Assembly: GCF_024198215.1 (NCBI RefSeq)
Contig: NZ_JAKCFA010000032.1
Coordinates: forward strand, 44,454-108,453
DNA from: Myxococcus qinghaiensis
GTDB taxonomy: Bacteria; Myxococcota; Myxococcia; Myxococcales; Myxococcaceae
DNA: 64,000 nucleotides
Reading direction: 5' to 3'
Below the pieces are notes generated by a model. That model saw only the letters and a program-made list of their open reading frames with translations. It did no database searches and was not told the DNA's origin. The translations under genes were made by a program, and so were the position numbers. Every line of letters starts with the position of its first letter. Within the stretch, counting starts at the first letter, position 1. Positions 33,370-41,727 of the stretch are shown here, piece after piece.

Positions 33370-35394
33370 TCACTCGAAGTGGAAGGTGAGGTGTCGCCCC
33401 TCGGAGGGCAGCCACCCGATGTCGCGGTCCAGGCCGGCGATGCGCACCGCCAACGGGAGCTGGGCCAGGAACAGCACCACGTCCACATGCCCCTCCGTCA
33501 CGTGCAACCTCGCGTCGTGTGCGAGCAGTGTCGCGTCCAGGGCTGACGCCTCATCCGGCGACACCCCGAGCGCGCGGCACAGTCGAGCGCGACAGAACGG
33601 CACGAACCACCCGAGCCACCGCTCCAGGGGCTCGGTGTCGAGCGGACCTGTCTCGTCACCTGGGGACAACGTGAACGAAGCCACGGAGGCGTAGGGCGCG
33701 AGCTCGCTGTCCATGAGCGCCTCCGCGTCGTGTCCATCGCAGGGAACGTCGAGCACGAGGAAACCCGCCGCGTGGTGCACGCGCAGCCGTCCCTCGACGA
33801 CGCTCCACGTCCAGTGGGTGTCGCGGAACGTGCGCAGCCAGGTGGGTGGGATTCGCCAGGCCGCGGGAGGTGTGAAGCCCTGACCGGGAAGGACGCCAGG
33901 CTTCCGGCCGGCGAGCAGCGCCAGCACCTTCCACACCGGGTCCGAGGGACGTGGGTCCACGCACAGGCGCCGGCCCACGAGCGTGACGAAGTCCCACAGC
34001 GACAGCGGCAGGTTCGGATGCGCCGGCATCGAGAAGTCGCCGTACAGCTCCAGGAACAGGCCCAGGTTGACCAGATAGAAGAGGCCGCCGAGGCGGGTGG
34101 AAAAGGGCAGTCCCCACGCGCGTCCGGAGGGTGGCTCGAGCTCTCGGAGTGGTGTCGGTGGTGTCGTGGTGTGCACGGGGGACCGCGAAAGGTCTTCAGT
34201 GGCGGAGGCGGGTGAGGCCTCGCGGGATAACGGGGCCTCGGCGCTCGGCGAGACCTCGATGGGCCGCGACGCGCCATCGATGTCCGAACGCTCCAGGACG
34301 CTTTCACTCGCTGTCGATGCTTCGGCCCGAGTCATCGCGGGCCCCGCTACGTGCTCCGCGAAAGGAGCTGTCTCGAATGGAGGCCGCGCCGTGGGTTCCT
34401 CGACGGGGGCCGCGAACGCCGTGTCGTCAGGAGCCGATTCAGTGTGCAACCTCGGAGGAGCGCTGACCGCGAGAGCGTCAGTCGGGGTCTCATGCCGAGC
34501 CGCGCGCGGTGCCACGGAGGAGGGGAAAGACAGCGACTCTTCCGTGTTTCGCCAGGTGCCGACGGCGGAGAGGAACTCCGAGCGACGTGCCTCCACTGGA
34601 GCGCGACGCAGCGTGAGCGCGACTCCGAGCAGGGCCGCGTGTTCCCGTGAGTCCTTCAGGCTCCGTACTTCGGGAGCCCAGGGCTCCCATGGCGCCATTG
34701 CCGCGTGGGACGCTCCACCCGCCTCTCCCGCGACTGATGGCACGACAGGGACCATGGGCTGCTCGTCGTTCGCATGGCGTGCGGGCGCATCGAGCGCGGT
34801 GGCGGTCAGGCCATGCACTCGCACCACCCGGATGAGCAGCTCACGCGCCTCAGGAACGGAGAACAGCGACACCACGGCACGCGCCTCCCGTTGCCGGGTG
34901 AGGACCTCCAGCGCGCTCGGGACGTACTCGGGCGCGCGCAACCATTCAGTGACGACGGTGCGGGCCAGGTCCGCGTTGGGGAACAGGCCCCTCCACCACC
35001 AGTGCGCGTTCGCGAGTCCACGACTCACGTCGCTCGCCAGACAGGCCAGCAGCTCGGAGGGGTCCGCGAACAACACGGCCTCCGCGCCAGGCGGTACGAC
35101 ACCCCGCGCGGGCCTCGCGGCGCGGGCCACCTGCTCTCGCAGCACCGAGGACAGCGCCTCGTTCCACGCCGCGGGCGGACGCAGGGCCTGCTGGCTCACG
35201 GAGAGCACGCCGGGCTTCGGGTCCATCAACCGCCGGATGCACACCGTGGCGGAGGGAGGCAGGCCCGGCGGAAGCAGGTCGGCGCCAGCCAGCACGGCTT
35301 CCAGCCGCAGTCGCGCCGAGAGCGGCTCCAGCTCCGCCCCGCGCAGCCGCAGCCGCTGGATGACCGTCCTGCCTCGTGCCGCCTGCTCATGCAT
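33370..35394 (-). CDS. eCIS-associated unknown, positional equivalent of the pre-ATPase gene
   Basis: A 674-aa protein immediately upstream of the AAA+ gene. The N-terminal 200 residues are helical with RLRLRGAELEPLSARLRLEA and WWWRGLFPNADLARTVV. A disordered Ser/Pro/Glu-rich linker spans about 210-410. The C-terminal 260 residues begin with TRLGGLFYLVNLGLFLELYG, a pattern I associate with eCIS loci of actinobacteria and myxobacteria, and continue with PLSLWDFVTLVGRRL and a mixed alpha/beta region. In Afp/PVC clusters this position holds the tape-measure gene, but the sequence is not clearly a tape measure. An assembly or length-control role is inference. The disordered middle makes the two ends look like separate domains. 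Confidence 0.6.
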   Translation of the reverse strand: MHEQAARGRTVIQRLRLRGAELEPLSARLRLEAVLAGADLLPPGLPPSATVCIRRLMDPKPGVLSVSQQALRPPAAWNEALSSVLREQVARAARPARGVVPPGAEAVLFADPSELLACLASDVSRGLANAHWWWRGLFPNADLARTVVTEWLRAPEYVPSALEVLTRQREARAVVSLFSVPEARELLIRVVRVHGLTATALDAPARHANDEQPMVPVVPSVAGEAGGASHAAMAPWEPWAPEVRSLKDSREHAALLGVALTLRRAPVEARRSEFLSAVGTWRNTEESLSFPSSVAPRAARHETPTDALAVSAPPRLHTESAPDDTAFAAPVEEPTARPPFETAPFAEHVAGPAMTRAEASTASESVLERSDIDGASRPIEVSPSAEAPLSREASPASATEDLSRSPVHTTTPPTPLRELEPPSGRAWGLPFSTRLGGLFYLVNLGLFLELYGDFSMPAHPNLPLSLWDFVTLVGRRLCVDPRPSDPVWKVLALLAGRKPGVLPGQGFTPPAAWRIPPTWLRTFRDTHWTWSVVEGRLRVHHAAGFLVLDVPCDGHDAEALMDSELAPYASVASFTLSPGDETGPLDTEPLERWLGWFVPFCRARLCRALGVSPDEASALDATLLAHDARLHVTEGHVDVVLFLAQLPLAVRIAGLDRDIGWLPSEGRHLTFHFE

Positions 35395-35450
35395 CGTCGC
35401 GACGTCCTCGTGGGTTCGACGTGATGGGAACGTGACGGCTCGGTAGAGAG

Positions 35451-35479
35451 CCGGGAGCCCCCGTGACGAGGGCTCCCGG
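35451..35479 (-). terminator. Strong hairpin after the vWA gene
   Basis: A perfect ten-base inverted repeat, CCGGGAGCCC with GGGCTCCCGG around a nine-base loop, lies 15 bases after the vWA stop in a 99-base gap, the largest gap within the eCIS block. No T-run follows on the minus strand. It may terminate or attenuate the structural-gene transcript before the ATPase and cargo genes. Confidence 0.5.
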
Positions 35480-35493
35480 ACACCGGACGGACC

Positions 35494-37989
35494 TCAGTCC
35501 GCGTCGTGGTGCTTGCGGCGACGGCTCGCGAGGAACCCCAGGGCCACGAGCCCCAGGACGCCAGTGGAGCCGCTCGGACGCGTGTGCTTGCAGGGGCAGC
35601 CCTCCGTGGGAGGCACCGGAGGACCCGAGCCGCCATCGTCTCCGCCAGTTCCGCCGTCACGCGCGGAGCCGTTGTCCGGAGGCACCGGCTTCACCGGCTC
35701 CAGCTCCGTCACCGGGCCCTTGGCCACGGGCGTGCCGTTCACGAGCACGATGATTTCGGTGCGGTCATCAATCTCGAACAGGCGGACCTCGTAGGTGCCA
35801 TCAATTCTGGGCGTCGTGGCCGGAGCCTGCCTCCCCTTGCCGTTGATCTGCACGACGACGCGGTCCTCGAAGCCCGGACCCACGTAGTTCCCCAGCTCGT
35901 CGCGCGGAGTCAGCACCAGCACGTAGCTGCCGGTGTCGACCTTCGTCACCTTGACCTCGGTATTCGGGCCGAAGGGCAGCACATCCACCTGTGTCTCCAG
36001 GACCTCCGTGCGCCGCAGCGGCTCGCCCCTGGGGCCCTTCATCAAGAGCTGGAAGTGGAAGCGGTACGTGCCAGGCGTCTGCGTGTTCTTGAACCCCAGC
36101 TTGTAGATGCCGGGCGCGGTCTCCTTCAGCGCCAGCTCGTCCTTGCCGACGGTGGTCCCCATCTTCTTCAGGAACTCGGGGTCCTTCATCAGCGTGTCCA
36201 GCTTGCCCTGGTACGGCGACACCGGATCCGGACCCTGCTCGCCCCGGCCTTCGGCGCGCGTCTCATGCATCAGCGTGCCCAGCGCCCCGTTCGGGGTCTC
36301 CACCATGACGGTCAGCTCGCCGTTGTTGAGCTTCTCCAGCGGCTTGCCGTCGAACGACACCTGCGCGACGACCTCGAGCGGCAGGCCGGCCGAGTGCCGC
36401 ACCTTGTCCAGCGAGAGCTGGAAGTCGAGGCTCTTCTCCTGCACATACGCGGAGAGCTGGTACGGAATGGCGGGGCTCGCCGTCCCGGGGATGCGGCTCA
36501 CCGTGAGCTGCCACTTGCCGACCGGACCCGCCTTGGGGAAGTCATAGCGGTTCAGGACGTGGCTGCGGCCCGTCTTCACCGCCACGGGCTTCGGGTTGCT
36601 GCCATCCGGCGCGGTCACCTTGAGCGTCACGGGCTGCCCGCGCGGGCTCGTGGTGAACCAGCCCAGGTTGACGTAGAGGCTCTGCACCGTGCCATCCACG
36701 TCGACGGTGCGGCTCGCGGTGTTGGTGCCCGAGGGCAGGGTGGTGGAGCTCTGCAGCAGCGTGGCCAGCGTGTTGCCCTTGAGCGCCGCGACCAACTGCT
36801 GCGCGAAGGCCGTGGTGGTGCCGCTGCTCGTCGTCAGGTGGTTCTGTCCGGCAGTCTGCTGGGACACGGCGTTCATCAGGTCCGCGTACGGGACGGCGCC
36901 GCTGGCCACCGCCACCGTCAGCATGGGGACGCAGTGGTTGGTGAGGCGCTCCGTCGTGCCGGGAGTGACTTCCAGCACCTTGAAGCCGATGTCCGGGCCC
37001 GTGCCGTCCTTCACCATCGGGTTGACGTTCTGCATGCCGTCCGTCATCACCACGAGCGTCAGGTCATTGACCTTGTCCTCCTGCCACGCGGCGAGCGCAT
37101 CCCGGATGCCGCCGCCCATCGCCGTGGTGCCCGCGGTGATGTTCGCGTTCACATGGCTGACGGCCTGCTCCCATGGGTGCCCGCCATCCATCAGCGCCGG
37201 AGCGCGCTCGACGAACAGCTTTCCGTTGAATTTCGTCGGCTCGGAGTCGCTCTCGAAGTAGACGAGCGCCAGCCGGTCCCTGCCCAGCCCCGAGCCGCCC
37301 GTCTCGTTCAGCGGGTCCAACCCCTCCACCTCCCAGAAGTGGATGAACTGCTCGGCGGCGCTCTGCAGCGCGAGCCACTTCTGCACGTTCATCGAGTCAC
37401 CGGGCGTCGCCGAATCCATGCTGCCGGAGCGGTCCAGCACCAGCGCCACGTCCATGGGGATGCGGCCCCGATTCACGCCCGGAGGCGGCAGGGTCCAGTT
37501 CGTCAGTCCCTTCACCCGTCGCGAGGAGCAGGTGCACTGGTCCACCGACGGCGCGGCGAACGTCGTCGTGCGATAGCCCGTGAGGTTGTTGAAGTTCGTG
37601 GCGTCCGGCGTGAAGCGAATCGTCCCGGAGCCGTCCTGGGCGGGCTTGATGCCGCAGAGGTTGTCCACGGCGGCCAGGACGTCCCGCCGCTTGTAGTCGA
37701 TGATGATGGCGTTGGTGCCGGCCCCGACGATGAACACGTTGTCGCCGTTGGCCAGGTTGACGGGCCCGCCGCCCACCACCACGTCGGTGTTGCCCATGGG
37801 CGTCTCGAAGTTCAGCGTCGCGCCGTTTTGAATCGGCGTGGTCGACTCGAGCATCACCTTCACGCGGGTGATGGGAATGGTCGTCGCGGGCGCGGAGATG
37901 GCGAGCTCATGCGTCGCCGCCAGCGAGCCTGTCGCCCCCAGCAGGAAGGGGAGCGCGAGCCAGGAAAGCCTCTTGGAATGTCTTGGCAT
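35494..37989 (-). CDS. Secreted von Willebrand A protein with MYXO-CTERM anchor
   Basis: An 831-aa protein. Residues 1-25 are a signal peptide ending in SLAA. A vWA domain begins around residue 176 with the MIDAS motif DRSGSMDS (near 184), followed by TAMGGGIRDALAAW and VVMTDGMQN. From about 440 on there are several beta-sandwich-like segments (extracellular Ig/macroglobulin-type). The C-terminus has a Gly/Pro linker, CPCKHTRPSG, a hydrophobic helix (GVLGLVALGFLA) and RRRK. This is the MYXO-CTERM sorting signal, which in myxobacteria sends proteins through the outer membrane to the cell surface. Its presence inside a contractile injection operon is unusual: it should be exported by Sec while the CIS is cytosolic. 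An adhesin, a target-binding protein or a particle-anchoring factor are possibilities. Confidence 0.88.
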   Translation of the reverse strand: MPRHSKRLSWLALPFLLGATGSLAATHELAISAPATTIPITRVKVMLESTTPIQNGATLNFETPMGNTDVVVGGGPVNLANGDNVFIVGAGTNAIIIDYKRRDVLAAVDNLCGIKPAQDGSGTIRFTPDATNFNNLTGYRTTTFAAPSVDQCTCSSRRVKGLTNWTLPPPGVNRGRIPMDVALVLDRSGSMDSATPGDSMNVQKWLALQSAAEQFIHFWEVEGLDPLNETGGSGLGRDRLALVYFESDSEPTKFNGKLFVERAPALMDGGHPWEQAVSHVNANITAGTTAMGGGIRDALAAWQEDKVNDLTLVVMTDGMQNVNPMVKDGTGPDIGFKVLEVTPGTTERLTNHCVPMLTVAVASGAVPYADLMNAVSQQTAGQNHLTTSSGTTTAFAQQLVAALKGNTLATLLQSSTTLPSGTNTASRTVDVDGTVQSLYVNLGWFTTSPRGQPVTLKVTAPDGSNPKPVAVKTGRSHVLNRYDFPKAGPVGKWQLTVSRIPGTASPAIPYQLSAYVQEKSLDFQLSLDKVRHSAGLPLEVVAQVSFDGKPLEKLNNGELTVMVETPNGALGTLMHETRAEGRGEQGPDPVSPYQGKLDTLMKDPEFLKKMGTTVGKDELALKETAPGIYKLGFKNTQTPGTYRFHFQLLMKGPRGEPLRRTEVLETQVDVLPFGPNTEVKVTKVDTGSYVLVLTPRDELGNYVGPGFEDRVVVQINGKGRQAPATTPRIDGTYEVRLFEIDDRTEIIVLVNGTPVAKGPVTELEPVKPVPPDNGSARDGGTGGDDGGSGPPVPPTEGCPCKHTRPSGSTGVLGLVALGFLASRRRKHHDAD

Positions 37990-37998
37990 GTGTGGACC

Positions 37999-38958
37999 TC
38001 AGGGCTTGTAGATTTCGAGTGCCTGCGTGGGAGACATGGCCGTCCCCACGCGCACCTTGATGTTGATGATCTTGCTGTCCCCGGAGAGGTTGATGCCCGT
38101 CAGGGACGAGGGGATGGTGACGACGAGCCGGCTCGGCAGTGAGGACGTGCCCAGCGGCTGCACGCCAATGGGCGTCCCCGAGGTGCCATCCCGGGGCTGG
38201 TCGTCGAAGAACACGCGGATGTTGGTCAGCGTGGTGCCGAAGTTCTGGCCGTTGATGATGAGCTCGCCGCCCAGCGGAGCGTTGGCGATGCTGAAGGGAG
38301 TGATTGCGGGCAGCGGCGTGCCAGTGGGCCCCAGGATGATGAGCTGCGAGGACGTGGCGCCCGCGGGGTTGGTCACCACCACCGTCACTGTCTTCTGCTG
38401 GCCCGCGGCGGGCGGGTTGGCGACGGAGGGCACGACGACGAACAGCGAGTAGCGCGTGCTCGCGTTCGAGGGCGGCGCGGCCACCGTCCCGTCGAACGTC
38501 ACCGTGTTGTTGCCGCGCACCGCGTCGAAGTTCTCGCCGATGATCTGCACCTCCGTGCCGATGTTCGGCGTCAGCGGAGAGAAGCCGCTGACGGTGGGCT
38601 TCGCCGGAGGCGTGGGCGTGGAGCCAGCCTGGGTCGCCACCAGCAGGTGGATGCCCGTGCCGTCCTGCACTCGGGTGCCCGGCGTGGGAATCTGCCCGAT
38701 GACCGGCCGCGCGTTGTTCTTCGGGTCATTGAGGTTCACCACCAGCCCGGATGCATCCATGGACAGGGCGAGCTGGAGGTTGCCGCCGGACTGCGCGATC
38801 AGCGCCTTCACGTCGAGCACCGTTCGGCTGAACAGGTTGGGCACCACGTTGGGGCCGCCCGACGAGGTGGCCAGCGCATTGAGCAGCTGGATGATCGCAT
38901 TGATGAGCTCGGCGCTGATGAGGTCGCCGGGCTTGACGAGGTTGAGTGGGTCGGCCAT
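37999..38958 (-). CDS. IPT/TIG-domain protein of the eCIS operon
   Basis: A 319-aa protein without a signal peptide. Residues 1-50 (LVKPGDLISAELINAIIQLL) are helical and may attach to the baseplate or to the neighbouring proteins. Two IPT/TIG immunoglobulin-like domains follow, with the typical FSPLTPNIGTEVQIIGENF (about 125-143) and a second copy ending in ELIINGQNFGT (about 236-246). TIG domains usually bind protein or sugar partners. Being non-secreted and situated between the putative fibre genes and the vWA gene, it is a good candidate for a tail-fibre or receptor-binding element (inference). It starts 42 bases after the preceding stop. Confidence 0.75.
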   Translation of the reverse strand: MADPLNLVKPGDLISAELINAIIQLLNALATSSGGPNVVPNLFSRTVLDVKALIAQSGGNLQLALSMDASGLVVNLNDPKNNARPVIGQIPTPGTRVQDGTGIHLLVATQAGSTPTPPAKPTVSGFSPLTPNIGTEVQIIGENFDAVRGNNTVTFDGTVAAPPSNASTRYSLFVVVPSVANPPAAGQQKTVTVVVTNPAGATSSQLIILGPTGTPLPAITPFSIANAPLGGELIINGQNFGTTLTNIRVFFDDQPRDGTSGTPIGVQPLGTSSLPSRLVVTIPSSLTGINLSGDSKIINIKVRVGTAMSPTQALEIYKP

Positions 38959-39000
38959 CGGGGTCTCCTCGCGGCCTGCGAGAGATGGAAGGTGGAAAGG

Positions 39001-40287
39001 TCAGCGGGGCAGCGCGTAGTTGCCGAAGTGCCAGTGCGCGGCGTCGGACCGCGCGTCGCCCAGGTAGGGCAGGTAGCCACTGGCGAAGACGAGATAGGGC
39101 TGGGGCCGAGGAGCGCTCGCGTCGCTCTGCGCGAGCTGGTTCTCGTGGACCAGGTACAGCCACAGGAAGGGCTCCTTGCGAACCAGGTCCACCGGCGGGT
39201 ACGCCAGCGACATCCTCAAGAGGGCCTGCAGCCGCGAGCCCTCCGCGTGCACCGGCGCCTCGGGCGGATAGGTGAGCCCGTCGAAGAACTTCGTGTACGT
39301 GAAGCCCCGCGCGCCCGTCATGCCCTCCAGCGGCAGCAGGCCCACCGCGGGCAGCGCCACGAAGTGGTCCAGCGCGCGCACCGTCTCCGGAGTCCCGGTG
39401 CGCAGCGTGTCCAGATGCTCCTGGAACTGGAGGAAGCTCGCCTCACCTTCGGTGGCGCGGCGGTCGTCCAGGCCCAGGCCCCAGCGCTCCGGGGTGGCCA
39501 CGCGCGCGGGCCGGCGTCGCGCGGCCCAGGCGTCCACCCACCGCAGGCCCACGCCCGCCTTCCAGTGCACCACCGCCAGCGGCACGTCACACGACGTCAG
39601 CGCCGTGGGCCGCAGCTTGTCGATGAGGCCATAGGGCGGATTCGCCGGCCCGAAGGGATTCACCATCCACGCGCGGCTCGCCGCGTCCGACGTGCCCAGG
39701 CACAGGTGCGCCACCCGGCTGCGCAGGTGCGCTTCGTCGGAGAGCTGGGCCGCCGTCAGCTTCAAGTCCAGCAGCCGGAAGCGCACGCCCTCCACCCGCC
39801 GCTTCGCCTCGCAGCCGGAGGAGGGGTTTCCACCCAGGCCACTGACAGGCGCGCGTCCCTCTCTGCCGGATGCGGGCGAGAGGACCAGCAGGTACACGCC
39901 CGTGCCGGACACGTAGTCGCTGCTGCCCGGCGAGCAGGTCTCGAAGCCGCCCGTGGCGGTGGCCGTCGCGCCGCTGCCGCTGTTGGAGGGGCCTCGCACC
40001 AGGGACACGTCCACCGGCTGGAGGAGTTCGAGCGCGTGGCCCGCGCGACTGAGCGCCAGTCCCGCCGTCACGGTGACGAGCGGTGAGGACACGGTGGTTC
40101 CCGGTGAGATGGACACCGCGAGCCCGTGGGCGACACCTTCGCCCATGGCACGCACGTGTCGTCCCAGCGCCGCCTCGTGGGCGGTCTGCTCCTGACTCAG
40201 GTCCTCGGCCGACAGCAGCCGGCCGTTGAAGAAGTTCGTCGAGCGGATGCCGTCCTCGAGGAACGCGGTGTCCAGGTCGATGCGCAT
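39001..40287 (-). CDS. eCIS putative fibre/adaptor protein, first paralogue family member
   Basis: A 428-aa protein beginning IRSTNFFNGRLLSAEDLSQE. This start, N-F/Y-x-x-G-x-x-L-x-x-x-D with a following helix, is shared with the adjacent upstream protein (NYVLGMVLGVDDFTQE), so the two are distant paralogues. A segment with V-x-V-T-x-G-L-A-L-x-x-x-G-x-x-(L/V) follows in both. The rest is beta-rich with long loops. I associate this N-terminal pattern with eCIS loci of other phyla but know no function. No signal peptide. The ATG at 40287 lies three bases after the previous stop. A tail-fibre adaptor or plate-decorating protein is inferred from position after the gpI-like gene. Confidence 0.6.
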   Translation of the reverse strand: MRIDLDTAFLEDGIRSTNFFNGRLLSAEDLSQEQTAHEAALGRHVRAMGEGVAHGLAVSISPGTTVSSPLVTVTAGLALSRAGHALELLQPVDVSLVRGPSNSGSGATATATGGFETCSPGSSDYVSGTGVYLLVLSPASGREGRAPVSGLGGNPSSGCEAKRRVEGVRFRLLDLKLTAAQLSDEAHLRSRVAHLCLGTSDAASRAWMVNPFGPANPPYGLIDKLRPTALTSCDVPLAVVHWKAGVGLRWVDAWAARRRPARVATPERWGLGLDDRRATEGEASFLQFQEHLDTLRTGTPETVRALDHFVALPAVGLLPLEGMTGARGFTYTKFFDGLTYPPEAPVHAEGSRLQALLRMSLAYPPVDLVRKEPFLWLYLVHENQLAQSDASAPRPQPYLVFASGYLPYLGDARSDAAHWHFGNYALPR

Positions 40288-40290
40288 GGC

Positions 40291-41727
40291 CTACCTCAGG
40301 CTTTCCGTGCGAGGGCTCGGCTTCGTCGAGCCACCGACTGACTTCTTCTTCGAGGCGACGGCGTACTGGCTCACCTCCACGATGAGGCCCAGCTTGCGGA
40401 GGGTGAGGATGGGGAGCAGCGCGTCCTTGTCGCGCACCTTCAGCAGCAGGCCGTCCGTGTCCGCGCGCACGAAGGTGATGGAGGGCTGCGTCACCAGGCC
40501 GTTCTGCGGCTCCACGAGCGTCGTCTTGAGCACGTAGCGCCACTGGTCCGGCTGATGCGAGTAGCCGGTGAAGCTCACCGTCACGAGCCCCACGTCCACC
40601 TTCGTCACCTTCAAGCCGTTGTAGCCGACGTCAGTGGAGGTCTCGTCGATGGGAATCATCCCCGACGCGACGATGGAGTAGGGCGGCAGGTCATCCGGAC
40701 GGTGCACCGCCGAGGCATCACGGGCGAGCCCCGCCAGCAGCCACTCCTGGAGCATGCGCTGGTGCAGCAGGAAGGGCCGCTGCGCCTCGTCCACCGACTT
40801 CGTGCCCGCCGCGTCCACCTTCCAGGGGCCGGTGCCCAGCTCGCGCACCAGCGGCAGGTCCACCGCCGCCAGGAGGACGCCGTCCGCCTCCGACTCCGGC
40901 GCGGGAGACACCGGCTGGGTGCAGCCCTGGGCCTCGCCCAGCCAGTTCGTCCGCCAGAGGGGCCGCAGCTCCGTCACCCACACCCGCGAAGCCTCGCGCA
41001 GGAAGGACTCCACGTCCGTCTCCAGCACCGGCACCGGCCCGCCGGGCAGGTCGTCCAGCACGTAGTCGTCCACCGGTGACACCGGCGAGGAGGGGACGAC
41101 GGAGTTTCGCAGCAGCGTGATGAACTGCTCCAGCGTGGTGGGCGTGGGCGAGGAGGCGACGACGTTCATGTTGCGCCGCAGCCAGCGCGCGAAGTCGCGC
41201 ACCGCGTTCTCCTCCAGCGGAGGCGGGGGCGGCCGAAGCGCCAGCTCCAGGTGGAAGTCATCCGTCACGCGCGACGGGGCGGTGGTGTCGTCCTCGGTGC
41301 GGCACGGCTCACCCGGCACGGGCACCGGGTCCGTGAGGCAGTCGCGGTGGCGCAGCACCACGTGCACCGTCAGCCGGTTGCCCGCGCGCAGGTACGCGTC
41401 CACCTCGGTGCCGCGCGCGAGGAGCCAGTCGTTGAGCGCCGCGCACTGCGTGGGTGTCACGCGGACCCACTGTCCTCGCGGTGTCAGCGCCGCGCCGGGA
41501 GTGACGCGCACCTCCGGGCCCCGTGCGCCAGCGCCATGACTGACGGAGAGGCCCCAGGCGGTGCCGTAGCCGAGCAAGTCTCTCGCGAGCCACCTGTCCC
41601 TCTCGGAGAGGTAGGCGAACTCCTGGGTGAAGTCGTCCACGCCCAGCACCATGCCGAGCACGTAGTTGACGTGTTTGGTCGGGTCGGCCGGCGCGCGCTG
41701 TACTGACGTGGAAGTGAAGGTGCTCAT
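40291..41727 (-). CDS. eCIS putative fibre/adaptor protein, second family member
   Basis: A 478-aa protein whose N-terminus (NYVLGMVLGVDDFTQEFAYL, residues 21-40) and the following GLSVSHG and VTPGAALTPRGQWV match the layout of the 39001 protein. C-terminal parts differ. It overlaps the gpI-like gene stop by an ATGA, so the two are translationally coupled, which fits a baseplate-attached component. Predicted largely beta with several insertions; no signal peptide, no catalytic motif. Two family members side by side may form a hetero-oligomeric collar or fibre socket (inference). Confidence 0.6.
   Translation of the reverse strand: MSTFTSTSVQRAPADPTKHVNYVLGMVLGVDDFTQEFAYLSERDRWLARDLLGYGTAWGLSVSHGAGARGPEVRVTPGAALTPRGQWVRVTPTQCAALNDWLLARGTEVDAYLRAGNRLTVHVVLRHRDCLTDPVPVPGEPCRTEDDTTAPSRVTDDFHLELALRPPPPPLEENAVRDFARWLRRNMNVVASSPTPTTLEQFITLLRNSVVPSSPVSPVDDYVLDDLPGGPVPVLETDVESFLREASRVWVTELRPLWRTNWLGEAQGCTQPVSPAPESEADGVLLAAVDLPLVRELGTGPWKVDAAGTKSVDEAQRPFLLHQRMLQEWLLAGLARDASAVHRPDDLPPYSIVASGMIPIDETSTDVGYNGLKVTKVDVGLVTVSFTGYSHQPDQWRYVLKTTLVEPQNGLVTQPSITFVRADTDGLLLKVRDKDALLPILTLRKLGLIVEVSQYAVASKKKSVGGSTKPSPRTESLR

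Noticed and set aside
35506..38142. An 878-codon plus-strand open frame
   Set aside because: Antisense to the vWA/MYXO-CTERM gene; shadow-type composition.
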